Part shown: positions 24,247-37,934 of the stretch, one piece after another
Numbering within the stretch: the first letter of the stretch is position 1
How the letters are laid out: each line of letters begins with the position of its first letter
Assembly: GCA_020091685.1 (NCBI GenBank)
Contig: CM034607.1
Span: 8,553,465-8,617,464, forward strand
Direction: 5' to 3'
Source: Lutjanus erythropterus
Taxonomy: Eukaryota; Chordata; Actinopteri; Lutjaniformes; Lutjanidae
DNA: 64,000 nucleotides
Program-made: the position numbers and the translations under genes
Notes under the pieces: model-generated
What the model saw: only the letters and a program-made list of their open reading frames with translations
What the model was told of the DNA's origin: nothing
Databases searched by the model: none

Positions 24247-25489
24247 CATAGATTGCAGCCTGCATGTTACAGTGGAAGTTGTGTCTATTCAGATGTTTAA
24301 TGTTTTGGCATAGACCTAATTAGATTGTCTCTGGTAACTGAATTTAATTTCAATAAATGACTATCATGTTCAATTTCTCAGATTCAAGATTTAAGTTTTC
24401 TCGTAATGAAGTCTGCATCTCTCAATAGACAGTGTTATTTGTTTATGAGCAGACCTCACCAATATAGCGACTGTGTTGATGCATAGCGGCTTCATACAGC
24501 ACTGGCCAATAAGGTACAGTCAGAATGGCAGAGAAGATTTATTCATGTCCAATCCGGCCAAGTGGATCACAATATATGGGGCATGGATTTGATCTGCAGA
24601 TGCTCCGGACAAAACTTTTTCAATGGATGTCAGTTTCTGAGCCAAGACAAAGACCAAAATGCCTACAGCAGACAAGATGTTAAGCCTTGTTTTTAGCCTA
24701 GCAGTTGTTGATGATTTGCAGCCCCAACTGTCTATGAGGAGTGAGGAGTTGGCACTTGGTATAAAACAGAGCAGTCAGTGAAACAGACTTTTCAAAAATT
24801 GTGAATCACTGCTACCATGACAGGTCCTTGAGCATATAATAATAAATGTGCCCAAAAAATAATAGCCTGGTGGGTCCGTTGGTTGTTCGGAACACTGATA
24901 TGCACATCCTCAACTTTTTCATGTCTCTGGTTGGCTTTTTCAAGTGCTGTTGTCCAAAAAGTTACTAGATTTTTGTTGTTTGGCTCTTTTTTGAAGAGAA
25001 GTCACAAGGGTCTAATAAGTAACCAAATCTAGCAAGAAAATGGCTCAGATGGCAGCAGTTGACAGAATTAACTTGTCATCAAAGTGAGGTTTCCAGATTT
25101 GGTACCGTTGTCTGGTCTCATCAACAGTATGTGGCAACCCACTGTATCGCTGTAGATGTCTTGCACTGATCAGCACACAAAACTAATCGTACTAATGATG
25201 AGATATGAGATACGTTCTGATGTTAATGTGACAGGACAACAAAACTAGGGCAGATAAATGAAGAATAAAACAGCTGATAATATCCCAAAGCTGGAGCCTG
25301 TATGATGACACTCATAAAGTACAGTCTTTGGTCTCTAATTAGGTCTGAAAGTGAGAGGAGAGCACATCCACTTGTTGCTGCGTTAAGCTTTCATCTTGCA
25401 GGAAGAGAAATATTTCTACCTCAGGCTTTTGTTCCCACTAACTACACATGTTGCCACAGCCTGTGACAAGTGGGGCAAAAAAGCATATT
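24247..25489. other. kcng2 intron, nothing recognised with confidence
   Basis: No exon was found. The part at 24440-24900 has the look of an old interspersed repeat, but I could not name a family or find its ends. Confidence 0.35.
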
Positions 25490-26090
25490 AAAGCTGACGA
25501 CGTCTTCTTCCCGAGCCTTTTCATGTCCGCCTTTGCCGCAGCGATTTCAGAAAGCCTTAGAGATCTGGCTCCAGAGCGCCTTTGTATCACACTAATTCCC
25601 CTCTTGAATGACATGAGCAGACCATAGTATGATTAAAGAAGAGCCCCGCAGCTTCTCCGTCTGTCAAAGATACGTCTTCATCAGCAGGCTGCGAGCTGGG
25701 AGGGGGATGTTAGCATGAAGTGCGTGAGCTTCAAAGGGAAAATCAATCAGGAAAACAAAGTGGGTGAAAGATGAACGGCTACCAGCTTCAACATAGTCCT
25801 GTCTTATCTCTAATTAAGCAGCGTTTCTCATTATACGCCCGTGCGGATCGGCAGATTTTAATCATTTGAATCAGAAGAGCGACAGGTGTGATTAAGGACG
25901 CACTGTGTTTCAAACTCCGGACAGCTGAAACCAGTGTCGTTCTGGCACCAATTAACCATCCAGAAATGCCTGAAAAAGTGAGCTCCTCCTCCATGAGTGA
26001 GGAATTCATTAGGAGAAAGAACCTAACCTGAACCAGCCATGGGAGCCAAACCCGAAAACGCAAGGGTTTATGGGTATAATGAGGTGGCTG
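25490..26090. promoter_or_regulatory. candidate conserved non-coding block in kcng2 intron
   Basis: About 600 bases stand out from the repeat-rich surroundings. They have balanced GC content, no repeat landmarks, no open frame with splice sites, and several homeodomain-type cores ('tctaattaag', 'ccaattaacc', 'ttcattagg'). This texture is what conserved non-coding elements often look like, but the claim needs a cross-species alignment. Confidence 0.25.
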
Positions 26091-26564
26091 TCATTCTTGT
26101 AAAACTTTGCATTACATAATGAAGCAAGGCAAACCACAATCTGCCACTTCTTTGCGTATCATATACCACTAAAGCCGAGCAGTATAATTTATAAATAATA
26201 TCTTGATATTGTAAGATATATGTCACAACGTACCTTTTCTCTAAAATAAATGCAAGTTGTTAAATAATGCAAACATATGATGATCTTGTAGAATATGATG
26301 TATTGCTGTAGATCAAACTACCCAACAGCATGCAAAGTAGTTAAAATTAGCTTAACCTTAAACATGTACAGCAGTAAAACGCAACAAATATAATAACTGT
26401 AAAACACAGACAGGGACCATTTTTCTCCACAATGAATAATTAAAGTAAATGTTGTTATTGTTATTATGCATATCTTAGTAACCATTGTAAGGTTTATAAT
26501 GCAGAACTTTTACTTGTAGTGGAGTGTTTTCCACAGTGTAGCTGGTATTAATACTTTACTTAGG

Positions 26565-27185
26565 TAATAGGGCTTTCACCGTCATGAAATTTCCTCTGCA
26601 GTCATTGAAGTTGGCATCATTAGGGCCTCACCTCACTGCCCAGCCGGCAACTTTACAACAACAACTCCCTGCTGGTAGCTTGTCATACATACACAATGTT
26701 TCCAAGCGAATGAATTCCTTTATTTTGACCAAGTTGGGGCGTTTCTGTCTAGTAAATTCCCAAACAGCAGTAACACAGACAAACACACCAACGACAAGGA
26801 TCATAGAGCAGAACCGGACGGCTTCCGTATAATAATATAATACAATAAAGGTAACCACCATCCGATCTATTACTCTTGTTATTTAGTTTGCTTCAAATGA
26901 CGTTCAATATTCCCACAGTTTCTCTTGACTGTCCCTCAATATTACAACATTAGTCCAACATCACCTCAGTTTGGGAGTGGCCACATTAGCCGTGCAACAG
27001 TTCAGAAGTTTAATCTATGAAATAAAGGGTAAAACGTAAGGAAATTTAAAAGATGGCAAAACTTACTCACTGAAGTGCTGCTTTCCATCCCCTGCGTTTG
27101 GCTTGCCAATTGCGTGGCATTTCAAAATTGTGGTTATTGCGATAGACAAACTAAGTGATGGACCTTAATACTTTTTCCACCACTG
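26565..27185. repeat. teleost interspersed repeat
   Basis: The block from 'gctttcaccgtcatgaaat' to 'gtggttattgcgatagaca' contains 'tattactcttgttatttag', 'cttcaaatgacgttcaat' and 'tattacaacattagtccaac'. The same words, in the same order, recur at 54325-54430, so this is a dispersed repeat with at least two copies in the window. Confidence 0.6.
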
Positions 27186-28959
27186 GTTAGTACACCCACA
27201 GCCTACTCACTGCAACTGTGTGTTTCCTACTGAGTCTTCCCCTTTAAGGAAGCTGGACTTGTGATTAACCTGTGTGAGTCTCCAGCTAGCAGCTACGAGT
27301 CAGGCTAAAGACAATTTAAGAAAACCTAACAAGGTTTCCCAAACACGATTTGGAGATGCGCAGCAAGAAACCATGGGTAAAGTACGCAGTCAGATGACTG
27401 ATCATGTTTTCTCTTGTGATGGTATAAAAAAATCATAATGACTTGTAACTGCTAACTAGCTAGTATTACAGTCTGGACCAGCTGTGAGGAGTACAGGACG
27501 ATGCTGCAGTAATGTTACAATAACAGGGACTTTAAACACACTGCCTCTTATACTGTATTGCACATTAATTGATATGTGAATATACAGAATATATTCAATA
27601 AATCCCCCAGACCTATATGCTACAAACACTTCAGATAGTAAAATAAAACAAAATACCAAAATCTGTTAATATGAGGTGACACACTACTAAAAAACATTAC
27701 TTTGTTAAAAAGTATTGTGAGTGCACTTTTTGTTTACAGCCTCTGGGTAGCTGGTAATTGATCTGCATGCAGATAAATGAATATTGATCACAAAAAAAGA
27801 GAAAAAGCAAACTTTCTCACAGGTGTGATTGCACCCCACGATTCCTTACCAATATGTTCTCAGCACTGCAGTCACGGTGTGTCCCGAGGTGTCAGGCAGA
27901 ATTGGCTGCGGAGCGTCTCCTCTTCTCATTACCATGTTAGGAGAAAAGTTTGGCCTTGCTCTGAAAACTTATGTATGTGCTCTGTGAGTGGGCTTTGCTT
28001 CCTGTATTGTCCTCATTCATTCTAATGTCAAGCAAAGCATTTCAGTAGCTGAACACTCTCCTGAATCCAGCTCAACTTGGTGAATTGCCTTCGCTAATTA
28101 CCACATCTCTTTCAGTCGAGTCCGCCCACTCATCCTCCTCCATTACACAGCTTCCTAATATCCATTAGCTTTGATAGCCAGCCATTTACATCTGCACAGA
28201 TCCTCCCTATGCTAATGAAACTAATGAAATGATCATTTCCTCAGATACCCATTTCGATATTATAATATATTGTGTATTTGTTATGTATAATGTTTTTCAG
28301 GCTTCGGTTATGGCTCCAGTCTGGCATCATGCAGGCAGCAGCTCTCTATGTTAGTCACACTGCCTTATTATACTAAACCTACCTCAATCTATCTTGACTT
28401 GTTAGCTTTTAAATACCACTAAATTTGCATTTTAAAGCTCCTGCTTTGACTAATACATTTACTTAGAGCATTTTAATTACATGAATTATATTAGCGTATT
28501 ATTAATTTAAACCTGGAATAACTAATTTTTTGGCCAGTTTGGGGAGATGGAAACAAGCTTTGAAAACAACTCTGACATAAAATCACCTTTTAATTTATTA
28601 CGGCTAATATGTTAGCAAACAGTTGATAATTTGCACAGAGCAGGTTGATGGAAAGGTTGAGAGTTAAGTTTTTTTACACTCGCTTGAGGTGTTTTTGTTC
28701 TTTGAAAAAGAGTTCATGCGTTTAATTTGAGATGGAAACACCTTTGAATAAGATCTGCTGTAGCAAACCTTGAAGTCACATCACTGATCAGCTTTTTCCG
28801 CTGTGATAGTCTCCTCATCTCCCCCACAGCTCTGTAATACATCCATGATTGTTCCATCTCATGGAAACTTCCTCACATTAATACGCCCGCTCCTTCTGCA
28901 ACAGTATAATGACTGGAGAACTGATGCCACCTAGACTATTGCTTATCTTGATAAACCAA
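27186..28959. other. kcng2 intron, no gene
   Basis: No exon is seen. The part at 28040-28260 is single-copy-looking with several TAAT cores ('cgctaattacc', 'tatgctaatgaaac') and might be regulatory, but support is weak. Confidence 0.35.
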
Positions 28960-30490
28960 CTCCAGATAATCACAAGATAGTGGATGGATCAAGCGTTATT
29001 AAAATGTTCCTTCGCTGATTTACTCATACTTTGGTTAAAATTTGCAATATATTTGTGTCCAGCTCTGGATGGTATTTTCCTGAGTTGTCCTAAAACGGCA
29101 CATTGGTTTACCCAAAACACATCAGCAAAAGATTGATAGTGACGTGACATGTGGTGCCATCTACAGAGGGGGTCGGGTTTTATGCCCTCCCTAAGTTGAA
29201 ACTGGGGGTGCAGCGACCCCCCAATCTTGAGGCACAGCAGGAAAAAACTGCAGTTGTAAATTAGCCATATGCTAATAAATTTAACTGTCATTTGACAGGA
29301 AAGGAAAACAAAGTCATGCCATGTGCTACAAATATTATTCTCAAGATTTAATTTTCATGCTTAGTAGTGTGTGTTTTGTTGCTCTTATGTGTTACCAGAT
29401 GAGCACACTGAGCGCTGTAATTAATTAGTGAACAATCACAAAGTGCCATGAATTCAAACACCTCTGATCATTAATACACTTAATACAGTAACTTGTGGCT
29501 CTGCCATCTGAATTAGACACAACACAATGTCTGTTACCAGACACACTTCAGCTTTGTGTGAAAATACTTTAAAATGTTAAACAAAGAAGATGTAAATTGT
29601 GCGCTGTACTGGAGGGATAAAATGTGCTGGACTGAGGTTTGTTGCGACGTTTGGAATCTCAGACCCAATTCCAGATGAAAGCCCAAAGTTTCAAGAAGAC
29701 TGGATTTATAGTTTATCCAAAACACATCTGGGTGAAGCAGCTTATGATGGATTTACCTTCAGCTATTGGCTGTGTCAAAAAGCTCCCCTCTCTGAAGAAA
29801 GACGCCAGAATCTCCTGAAGAATCCAATCGCGTTTTCGGAGGACTACATTTTACCTTTAGTGATCATACTATGTTGAACATAGAAGTGCGCACGGTGCGA
29901 CCTCTCTGCTGCACTCAGCTGCAGCCACTGAATGCAAAGAGGAATATAGACTCTGTCTCAGATTCCCCAAATGATTTGATTCAACAAATTTTGTTTGTTT
30001 AAAATATGAAGAATTGTAAAATATATGTTCTCTAAGGCTGTTCGGTCAGACAGCGACAGATCACAGGTTGAACTTGGCATTTCATCCTTGTATGCGAAGG
30101 TCAAGCTGCATGTAGCATGTACAGTTTATATTATGTTGATCATAATGTTGATTCATTCATGTGCATCAATAACAGTTACCAATACCACCAGATGGACCAC
30201 TAAAGTGATCAGGTTTGGAACCCACATACACTGGGATAGTGTGCCTCTGCTCCCAGGATAGAAAATGTCATTTTTTGGGAAAATATTAATCGTTACCCCT
30301 CACCACATCACATCTTAATGTTATATAGGCCGACATTTTTTGAACCCCCAACTCAAGTCGGTGCTTATGGACATGTGACAGAGTATAACTTCACCACAGA
30401 TCTCTGGACGGTGACAGCATTAAGCTACATTACATTACACTACTATTGTTGGACCACCAATATCGGCAAATTTCTATGACCATAATATTT
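28960..30490. repeat. mixed repeat-like sequence with unsupported frames
   Basis: Short blocks resemble sequence elsewhere in the window: 'tgctcccaggatagaaaatg' near 30248 against 'tgttcccaggatggataatg' near 54797. A frame at 29599-29877 of 92 codons is noted but has no recognised domain, no clear splice sites and a repeat-like downstream flank. I treat the whole stretch as eroded mobile DNA. Confidence 0.35.
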
Positions 30491-31958
30491 GGCTTGGACT
30501 GTACCGCTTTTTCAATGCTATGAGGACAATGAGAATAAACCAGAACAGTGAAGTTGCGGGTCAAAAAACCAAAACAGTGAGCTGAAAGGTGCTAAAGTGC
30601 TTTGAGGGGAACAGCTGAGTTAGGTGATAGCTAATCCTGTGTAGGTCCATGTGTGACCCCTTCCATATACACATAGACATGCAAGACACACAAAGCTTCT
30701 CAACATTTTTATTTTCCAGTAAATGAAATCATGTTATGAAGCCGTCAGACTTGTGGATTCTGGCCCAAATGAAATTGCGCCGTAAAGCAGCAGGGCAGTG
30801 CAACCTAAACCCAGGAAGCAGACATCTTTATGCACTTGGTCACTCGAGCTGGAGCGAGTTCAGGCAGAAACCAGAAGTTTTTAAGGAGCCGCCTGCTATG
30901 GAAAGCACTTAGCCTGGCTGTCTAATCTAATGTGGCTCTTAGAGAGGCATTCAGTGGCTGGGAGACCTCTTTATACCCCCCTCTCCCTCACACACACACA
31001 CACACACACAAGCAAAAAGGAAAAAAAATGAAGCTATATTGCATTTCACATTTCATGGTCCCTCTTCCACACTTTCGGGATGAATAGGGGATTAAACATC
31101 TCAAGTGTTTTGTCAATTTCTTCCCTCAGAATTGCTTACTCTGTTCACATAAGCATCTTTGAAAACTGTGTTCTCGTCCCATTTATCTCCTGCGAGAGCC
31201 CGGGCTGTGAATCTAACCTTTCAGTGACTCGGCTCATGCCTCAGAGCCCTATACACTCCATTCTGATGTAAATCCCAGCCACTTTAAAGTACACCCCTAC
31301 CCCAGCCATATATCATCACAGGGGAACGGGGAGCCAGAGCTCACAGGGTGTGCACGGGTGGAAGAGAAATGTGTGCAAATGCTGTTGGAAAATAGAGAGA
31401 ATTTTGTCTCAGTCTATGCTGAAAATAGGAGGTGCACATCACTCATCCCTCCTGACTGTGAGTTAGAAATACTGCTGTTCATACTCAGAGAAATGTGCAA
31501 TCCATCATGGTGGAGATGATTTGTGTTTCTCATTCAGTGTTCTGTGAATAATTTCGGGTGAAGCGAGGAGCGGTTTCTTTCCAAGTACAAACTGTAAATC
31601 CACATGGGAATATTTATGCTTTATGCTAGAACTTTATCACCGTCTTTACCTTCTCTCCTCTCAGTTTCTAAAAGTGATAGATGACGTACAGAGATGGGAC
31701 GAGTCCCAACATATTTGTATGGAAATATAATACAATATAAAAATGGGTTGTCAAGCAGCTGCTGTAAATATTAATATGCTACTTTACAAAAAGCAGATGA
31801 GTAGGTAATGTCAATTAAAATAGTCTCTGTCAAAGTTGCCCAACTGCACTGTAACATAATTTTAGCATTATATTTTGTTTATTCATTAATTTAAGTTTCA
31901 TGTTGTTGATCCTAAAATATGTCCTGTTTGTTCTTAAAACAAAAACAATCTCATGAAG
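30491..31958. other. kcng2 intron, single-copy-looking
   Basis: A short AC run (30990-31011) is the only simple repeat. The remainder has no recognised repeat or exon. Confidence 0.4.
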
Positions 31959-33601
31959 CAGGGCTCCAGACTAACTTTTTTTACTAGGAGCACACTGGCC
32001 CCTAACTTAAAATTTTAGGAGCGCAAGCAGAAAATTTAGGAGCGCACACCGAAATCGACTTGCAAAGTAAATATTCACATTTCCTCTAATTTTCACTGTA
32101 TTATATTATATCACAGTGTTTCCCCGAGCTTTTTTGCTTTGGGAGGGGCGGGGGGCCTGGGCTGGAATGAGACCAATGGACCAATCACAGTGGGCCATAA
32201 TTCGTCGCACCAGATATGTTACGCTTGCGTAGGCACGTCACACTATGGCGGTTGTTCAGCAGGAATGATGACCGGTGTACTGAGGAAAGCTTATCATTGT
32301 TTTATTTTATACATGCAAATGCATTTTTCATTAAAACTACGTCTATAAAATGTAGACAATACAGGAGGTAGAGCTGAATGTTGCTGCCTGACTTGATTGT
32401 CTTCAGATTACCTTCACAGCACAGATAATTAAGTTTATGAAATCGCCACTCTCTCTCTCCTGTTATAAGTCATTGTAGCTCACCCATCATTCTGATCGCT
32501 TCGTTTCTCTCTCTCCTTATAATCAATTTAAAGAGTAATCCAGTCAGATCAAATGAAAATGCATTAAAAGGAATAAAGTGACAGTTTTCTTAACGAACTG
32601 ATATACTGATCTACTTGATCCATAGTGAAACATAGATAAGGAGATATCCTGTGCCATTTGAAATAAATATAAACTGCAGACTAAAACTGTTCAGAAGATT
32701 TTAAAAGTGTCATAATCAACTGGAAGTGCTAGTCGCCATCCACAGTATGATTTTGTTAAAATGAGATTACCAGTTGGAAACAGTGTTAACTTTTGTAATT
32801 AAAAGGCCCAACCGAAGTTACCGTGGCCCACCCAAAATTAAAATCCTGGCGCCGTGCCTGCCATCCATCCATCCATCCATCTTCATTAATCAATTCGCTC
32901 ACCAAGTTCGCTCTTGTACAGCCATGCGGAGTATCTACAGTCTAACAGCCATGCTGGATCGAAGCCAGACTGACGTTGGTGACCCGTCTGCAGCTTTTTA
33001 CTGCGTGCTTCGGTTGGAGGGCTGAACAGGTGTGTTTGGGTCTAGTCGTGGCGACGTTAACAGGGGCAGGAGATTGGCAAGCGCTGTGGTCAGGGCTGGG
33101 AGAGACGCTCTCATTTTGGCTAACACTGGCCACAGAGCTACCTGTGCTTCCCGCCTCGCCACGTACGGTTCGTTTAAAAAACGCCGATATTTTTGCTTGG
33201 CGGGGTGAACAGTTGGGGAACCACTGGTCGTCCATTTACAACAACTCTCTCTCCTCCGCTCTCTGAGTGTGGGTGGGTGTGTCTGTACCGGTGCATGGGT
33301 GTCTGCTGTGAGAGAGGAGCGAGGGGGGAGACCCGCCCGTCACAGAGGAGAGGAGAAATGCTTGTAATGAATGTAATGAAACGATAGCAATGCAAACCAG
33401 CTCATTTGTGCATTACTGTCAACTACTGGGCTGGAGTGAGGAGCAGAAGTTTGTCAGCAACAAAAAATATAAAAAAAAAAACAAAAAAAAACAAACAGCA
33501 AATTTACTGGTTGCACATGCGCGAGTAGTTGAAAAATTTACTCACACTGTCTCAAATTTTAGTTGCAAAATGCAACCATTTAGTCGCAGTCTGGAGCCCT
33601 G
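31959..33601 (-). mobile_element. hAT-like DNA transposon, non-autonomous, 1.64 kb
   Basis: The left end 'CAGGGCTCCAGACT' is matched exactly in reverse complement at the right end (33588-33601). The flanks are 'tcatgaag' (31951-31958) and 'ccacgaag' (33602-33609), equal at 6 of 8 positions with both differences T/C, which fits an 8-bp hAT target duplication that has aged. A - strand frame at 33235-32942 near the right end encodes about 97 residues, including 'AKISAFFKR'. This resembles the N-terminus seen in some hAT-derived proteins, but no catalytic domain follows. A (CCAT)5 run lies at 32861-32880. Confidence 0.7.
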
Positions 33602-33785
33602 CCACGAAGTCCACCAAAAACTATATTTGAGCTGAGCTGTCTGAAGACCAGTAAATTAGTGATAATCGAGCTAATACGAAGCTGCAATGAGTGGCTGTTT
33701 GGATGGGATTTGTTTTTGTGATTTAAACCCACATTTAGCAATATCAATACCTCTCATGGCTCAAGGCATTGTCTTTTTTTGGGTT

Positions 33786-34170
33786 GTCTGTCCATCTGTC
33801 CCATTCTAGTGAATGCAACATCTCAGGAACACCTTGAGAGAATTTCTTCAAACTTAGCACCAACGTCCACCTGGCCTCAAAGATTAACGTATTAGATTTA
33901 GAAGGCCACACCTTAAGAATTAATACACTAATTATGACAAAATTTCACACGAATATGTAATGATGAATTGATGACGTTTTATATCCAAAGGTCAGCTTCA
34001 CTGTGACATCATAATTTTTTTGCAAAACCACTTTTCCTGCCATTATTTAATGCCATAATTCAAGAACGAAAGGGGGGCTTCTGACCACATTTTGCATATT
34101 TAGAATTGGTGCCCACCTTGAAACTGTGGTGATGGGACAGCATGTCTCTTTAGAGTAATTGTACATTTTA
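33786..34170 (+). repeat. teleost interspersed repeat ('aacaccttgagagaattt')
   Basis: The block carries 'gcaacatctcaggaac', 'accttgagagaatttcttc', 'aacgtccacctggcctcaa' and 'ggtcagcttcactgtgac', in the order of a very common fish repeat, with moderate decay. Confidence 0.6.
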
Positions 34171-35066
34171 ATCAAGTGATAACATGATAACTTCTATTTA
34201 AAATATACACTCAAGGTCACATTCAGTCTGTGTTGCAGTGAAAAGGCCAGTCATCTCAAAGTTGAAGAGAGTCAACTTTTGGAGAACCAGATGTCACGCT
34301 GCAGTGGCCAATCATGTGACGTAGACATGGTCTTCAGGTGGCGTTCACGGATCAAATGATTATCTGTTTGTATCGACCTTTCACTCCTTCAAAGACTTTT
34401 TTGTATATATTATAAGTCTTGACAACCATGGATGTAAATTGCAACTTGACTACTTAGAGGAGTCATACAACCACAAGGCGGTAATTTGAGTTTTTAATTA
34501 ACGTTGAATCAAACAACTCAGTATACTAAACCAGACCAGCACATACAGGTACTTCACAAAACATCAAGGCTGCACCTGTTTTTCAGGGATTGAAAACTGA
34601 AAGTTGTGTGGATGCCAACACAATCTGACAGGTGTTTGGTTTACAATTTTGACAAGCTCGTATGCATTCCTTTCATATTAACAAACCTTTTTTATAGTCA
34701 TGTCCCTGCCTGAATCCGAGCATTTGCAACACCTTGATAAATTAAGGTTGATTGGTCAGCCGTCATGCCCCGTCAGTCTTCCCCTGTCTAAATGGATAAA
34801 TGACCCAACACATCCATACCCAGACATCCATATGTATTTGACTGAATCACCAGGTAGTGTTAGTTAACCCTTTGTCTAGACCGCAAAACATCATGTCAGC
34901 ATCATGCTCACGTGACAACAACGTTCATGCCACACTGAAGTGGCGTGCATTTCAAAATGTCCAGCAGCAAATGAGCTTGAGCTTCTTCTGTGCCATATGC
35001 AGATTTCCTTTGTTATGTGTGAATATTCCTTTTCTGTTTTCCATCAACACGATGCATAATCACTGT

Positions 35067-35068
<2 letters not shown>

Positions 35069-35098
<30 letters not shown>
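35069..35098. repeat. (TG)15 microsatellite
   Basis: Fifteen perfect TG units, followed by a degenerate GGTGTGG extension. Confidence 0.9.
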
Positions 35099-35102
<4 letters not shown>

Positions 35103-36448
35103 TGGATGAGCAAAAGAGAAAGGAAAAAAGTGTGCTATGGCTGCACTCAGATCAGACAGGTGTGGGTTATCAGAACAGAGGGATTAAAGTTGAGCAGTGA
35201 TGTTGTTTATTGGCAGTAAATGTACAGTTTGGCCACAAAAACACTGCAGAAGAAGTTCAAGAAGTCCTCGTGTCTTGCTTACCAGCTGCAAGATGAAGTG
35301 AAGGTAAAGTCTATTGGACTAGGGACCACACTCTGCCCCGCCTACATTACAAAATATGGATAAAATGCATTTTCAGGGCCTTTTTACTTCACACCGACCT
35401 CATGTTTTAATGCAGAAATAAGTAATTATTGATACAAGACTTTGGTAGCCAAAAATAACAAGAGTGTCTGGTGCCTGCATTGGTTTGTGTCTAGTGTCAT
35501 ATAGCCAGATTATCTCCAAAGTGCTCAGCACTGGAGAAAGTCTGGCTCCACATACACTACATAACAACTGCTAGCTTGTTTATGTTCATGCCATTAGCAT
35601 CCCAGGTGCTATTTTGCCATTTTCAGCATTTAGGTTGCTATTTGGAGGTGGTTGTTGTTTCCCAGAGACTTTGAACTTTGCCATGACTAAAACAAGTCAT
35701 CCAATGGCAGGTTTACACCCACATCCGGTGAGCCAGACTAGTCTGTGTCTGAATATGAGCAAACAAGGAAACTATGCATCACAGACCAGGTTTAAGATTT
35801 CGAAAGTTTAACAATTTGGAGACACCAAAGGCTTGTGGAATTCAGCATTGGTGAAATGGTTATATCACCTGCTGGGGCTTTGCCACCACAGGTATCCAAC
35901 GTTCCTCCATATTATTTAGCAGAATGGTGCATAATTGTCATTTGGAGACAGAATTAATTGAGAACTTACAAAACAGAGAGTAAAAGAGGATAAATTATGT
36001 ATTTCTCCAATCCTGTGGTTACTTACTGCTAACAGAAAAATGCTTCAGCTGTTCTTGCTCTAATTGCTCCTCCCTGTGGAGCTGCAAGCACACCCAGCTG
36101 AACAGCCTCTCAACACATGAAGAGGGAGCCCCATTGACTTTAAGTATTAGAAAATCCTTCTCCTGTTACCATAGAAGCATTTGCATTAGTAAACATTTGC
36201 AGCTAGAGTAGTCTGTCTGCCATTAACTGAAACTATGTCCAGTAATACCCGATATTTTAAAAAATACTTCTCCCACTTTGACCACAAAGGAAGCACTCTG
36301 CTGCGTGGAGAAGATGACTGATAGTTCTCCGGGGATGTGAGGGTACAGATCTGCTGAAATCTAATCAGAACATGGAGAAGATTTGGAGTCCCGGGGGACT
36401 GAGCTTTCAAGTTGTGTTCAGATGTTTTGCTTGAGTGGAATATCACTC

Positions 36449-36477
36449 ATATATATATGTATATATATATATATATT
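36449..36477. repeat. AT dinucleotide microsatellite
   Basis: An (AT)n run interrupted once by 'gt', 29 bases long. Confidence 0.85.
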
Positions 36478-37934
36478 TCTCGGCAATCATTTTCAGCCCA
36501 ATTGACTTGCATTAGCCTTGCTCATAAATGTTAATGCAAATAAACTCTGCCTGTAATGGCTTTGTGTTGAAACAGCAGTGTAAGAGCTGTTTGGAACAAA
36601 GAAGTTGACTGACTTCTTGCTAAATCACAATAAACCAGAAAACCTCTGTACAAATGTAAATGGTAAAGAAGCAAAAACAGATGTTAACTGGACCACTTTT
36701 ACTAATTGACTTTTTTCTGTCTGCTTCTGTTCATCAGTTCAGCCCGGTTTCTTCAAACTGTGTTCCAATAAAACGACTTTCAAATTACTGGTGATCCGCC
36801 AGTTCTTCCCGTTAACTTCAGGAGAGCAGATGAGTCCAAATACCATGCGTGTGCCCTCTAGTGGACGTATCGATTAACATCCACACCGGTGTGGGCAGTG
36901 ACAGTTACATCGTTTGAAATGGATTCAATTTTCATTCGTAAATGAGCCTGTCCATGTCCTGTGCCAAACCAAAAGTCATCGTGGACTTGTTTTATTATAT
37001 GTCCGTAAGTAGATGTAGCAGATTTATGTAAGTAACATAACTTAACGTCCTTATTTAACCCAAATCGTGATAGTTTCCTAACCCTGCAACTGTTTCACAA
37101 TCTTGTGTATTTTTTGTTGTTTCCATGACAAAAAAGATGACCTGACTATAGATGTAGTCTCCATTTAATGTGATGGATTGCATGCAGAATGGGATTTTGG
37201 CATATGCAAAGGGGATCCTGTCAGAATGTGATCCGGGATCTCCCACATTGGGACTGACACCTATTTGATTGGATCTGGTACCACCTCTGTGCCTCCATAC
37301 GCTTTAGTAATGATTTGATCTTCAAGCGGAGTAAAAACGGAGTATGCGAACTGTGAACTGCCTATATTTGGAGAAGGCGTTGTTCTGCAGCAGAATGGTT
37401 GTGTAGGTCCTGTGCTGTGCATAAGCGGAGGAGATCAATAAATGAAGAACATGTTCCGTTTTGGTGGTTTTAAATAGAACTTTCACCGCTAATTCCATTT
37501 CCCCCCACTGTGTGGAATCCATAGACAGAAGAGAAACGAGTGAAGTTAAAGGGCAGCCAGTGAGAGACAGACCTGCAAACCATAAACAGCTGTTTCTGCG
37601 CCCCTCTACTTGCTGATTTTGAGTGATTTTTGTGGGTGATCTGATTAATAATGTAAATATATAACACCATGTTTGCTTAGTTTTGACAGCTGCCACCTAT
37701 AGGCGAAGTTGCCCAGTTTGCTCCAGGGATTTTTGTTGCATTCCATTTTGTTGACTTTTTCCTCTCCCCCTGACCCACTGGAACAGCACCCTTCTGTGTT
37801 ATTTTGTATATGCTGACTGAAGAGATCAGGTTGATCAATTATAATGGTGTATTTTAACACAGGGGGCAGATAGAGAGAGTGAGAGAGTACATTTTGCCAG
37901 AGAATAGTCATCAATATCAATAGTGCTTTAGATT

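Larger units (their letters stand above)
34171..37934. other. kcng2 intron, mostly unrecognised
   Basis: This stretch holds a TG microsatellite (35069-35098) and an AT run (36449-36477), listed separately. I found no exon and no element with clear ends. Confidence 0.35.

Noticed and set aside
32139..33025. Open frames within the hAT-like element on the + strand
   Set aside because: They have no transposase motifs and include the (CCAT)5 run; the only weakly suggestive frame is on the - strand at 32942-33235.
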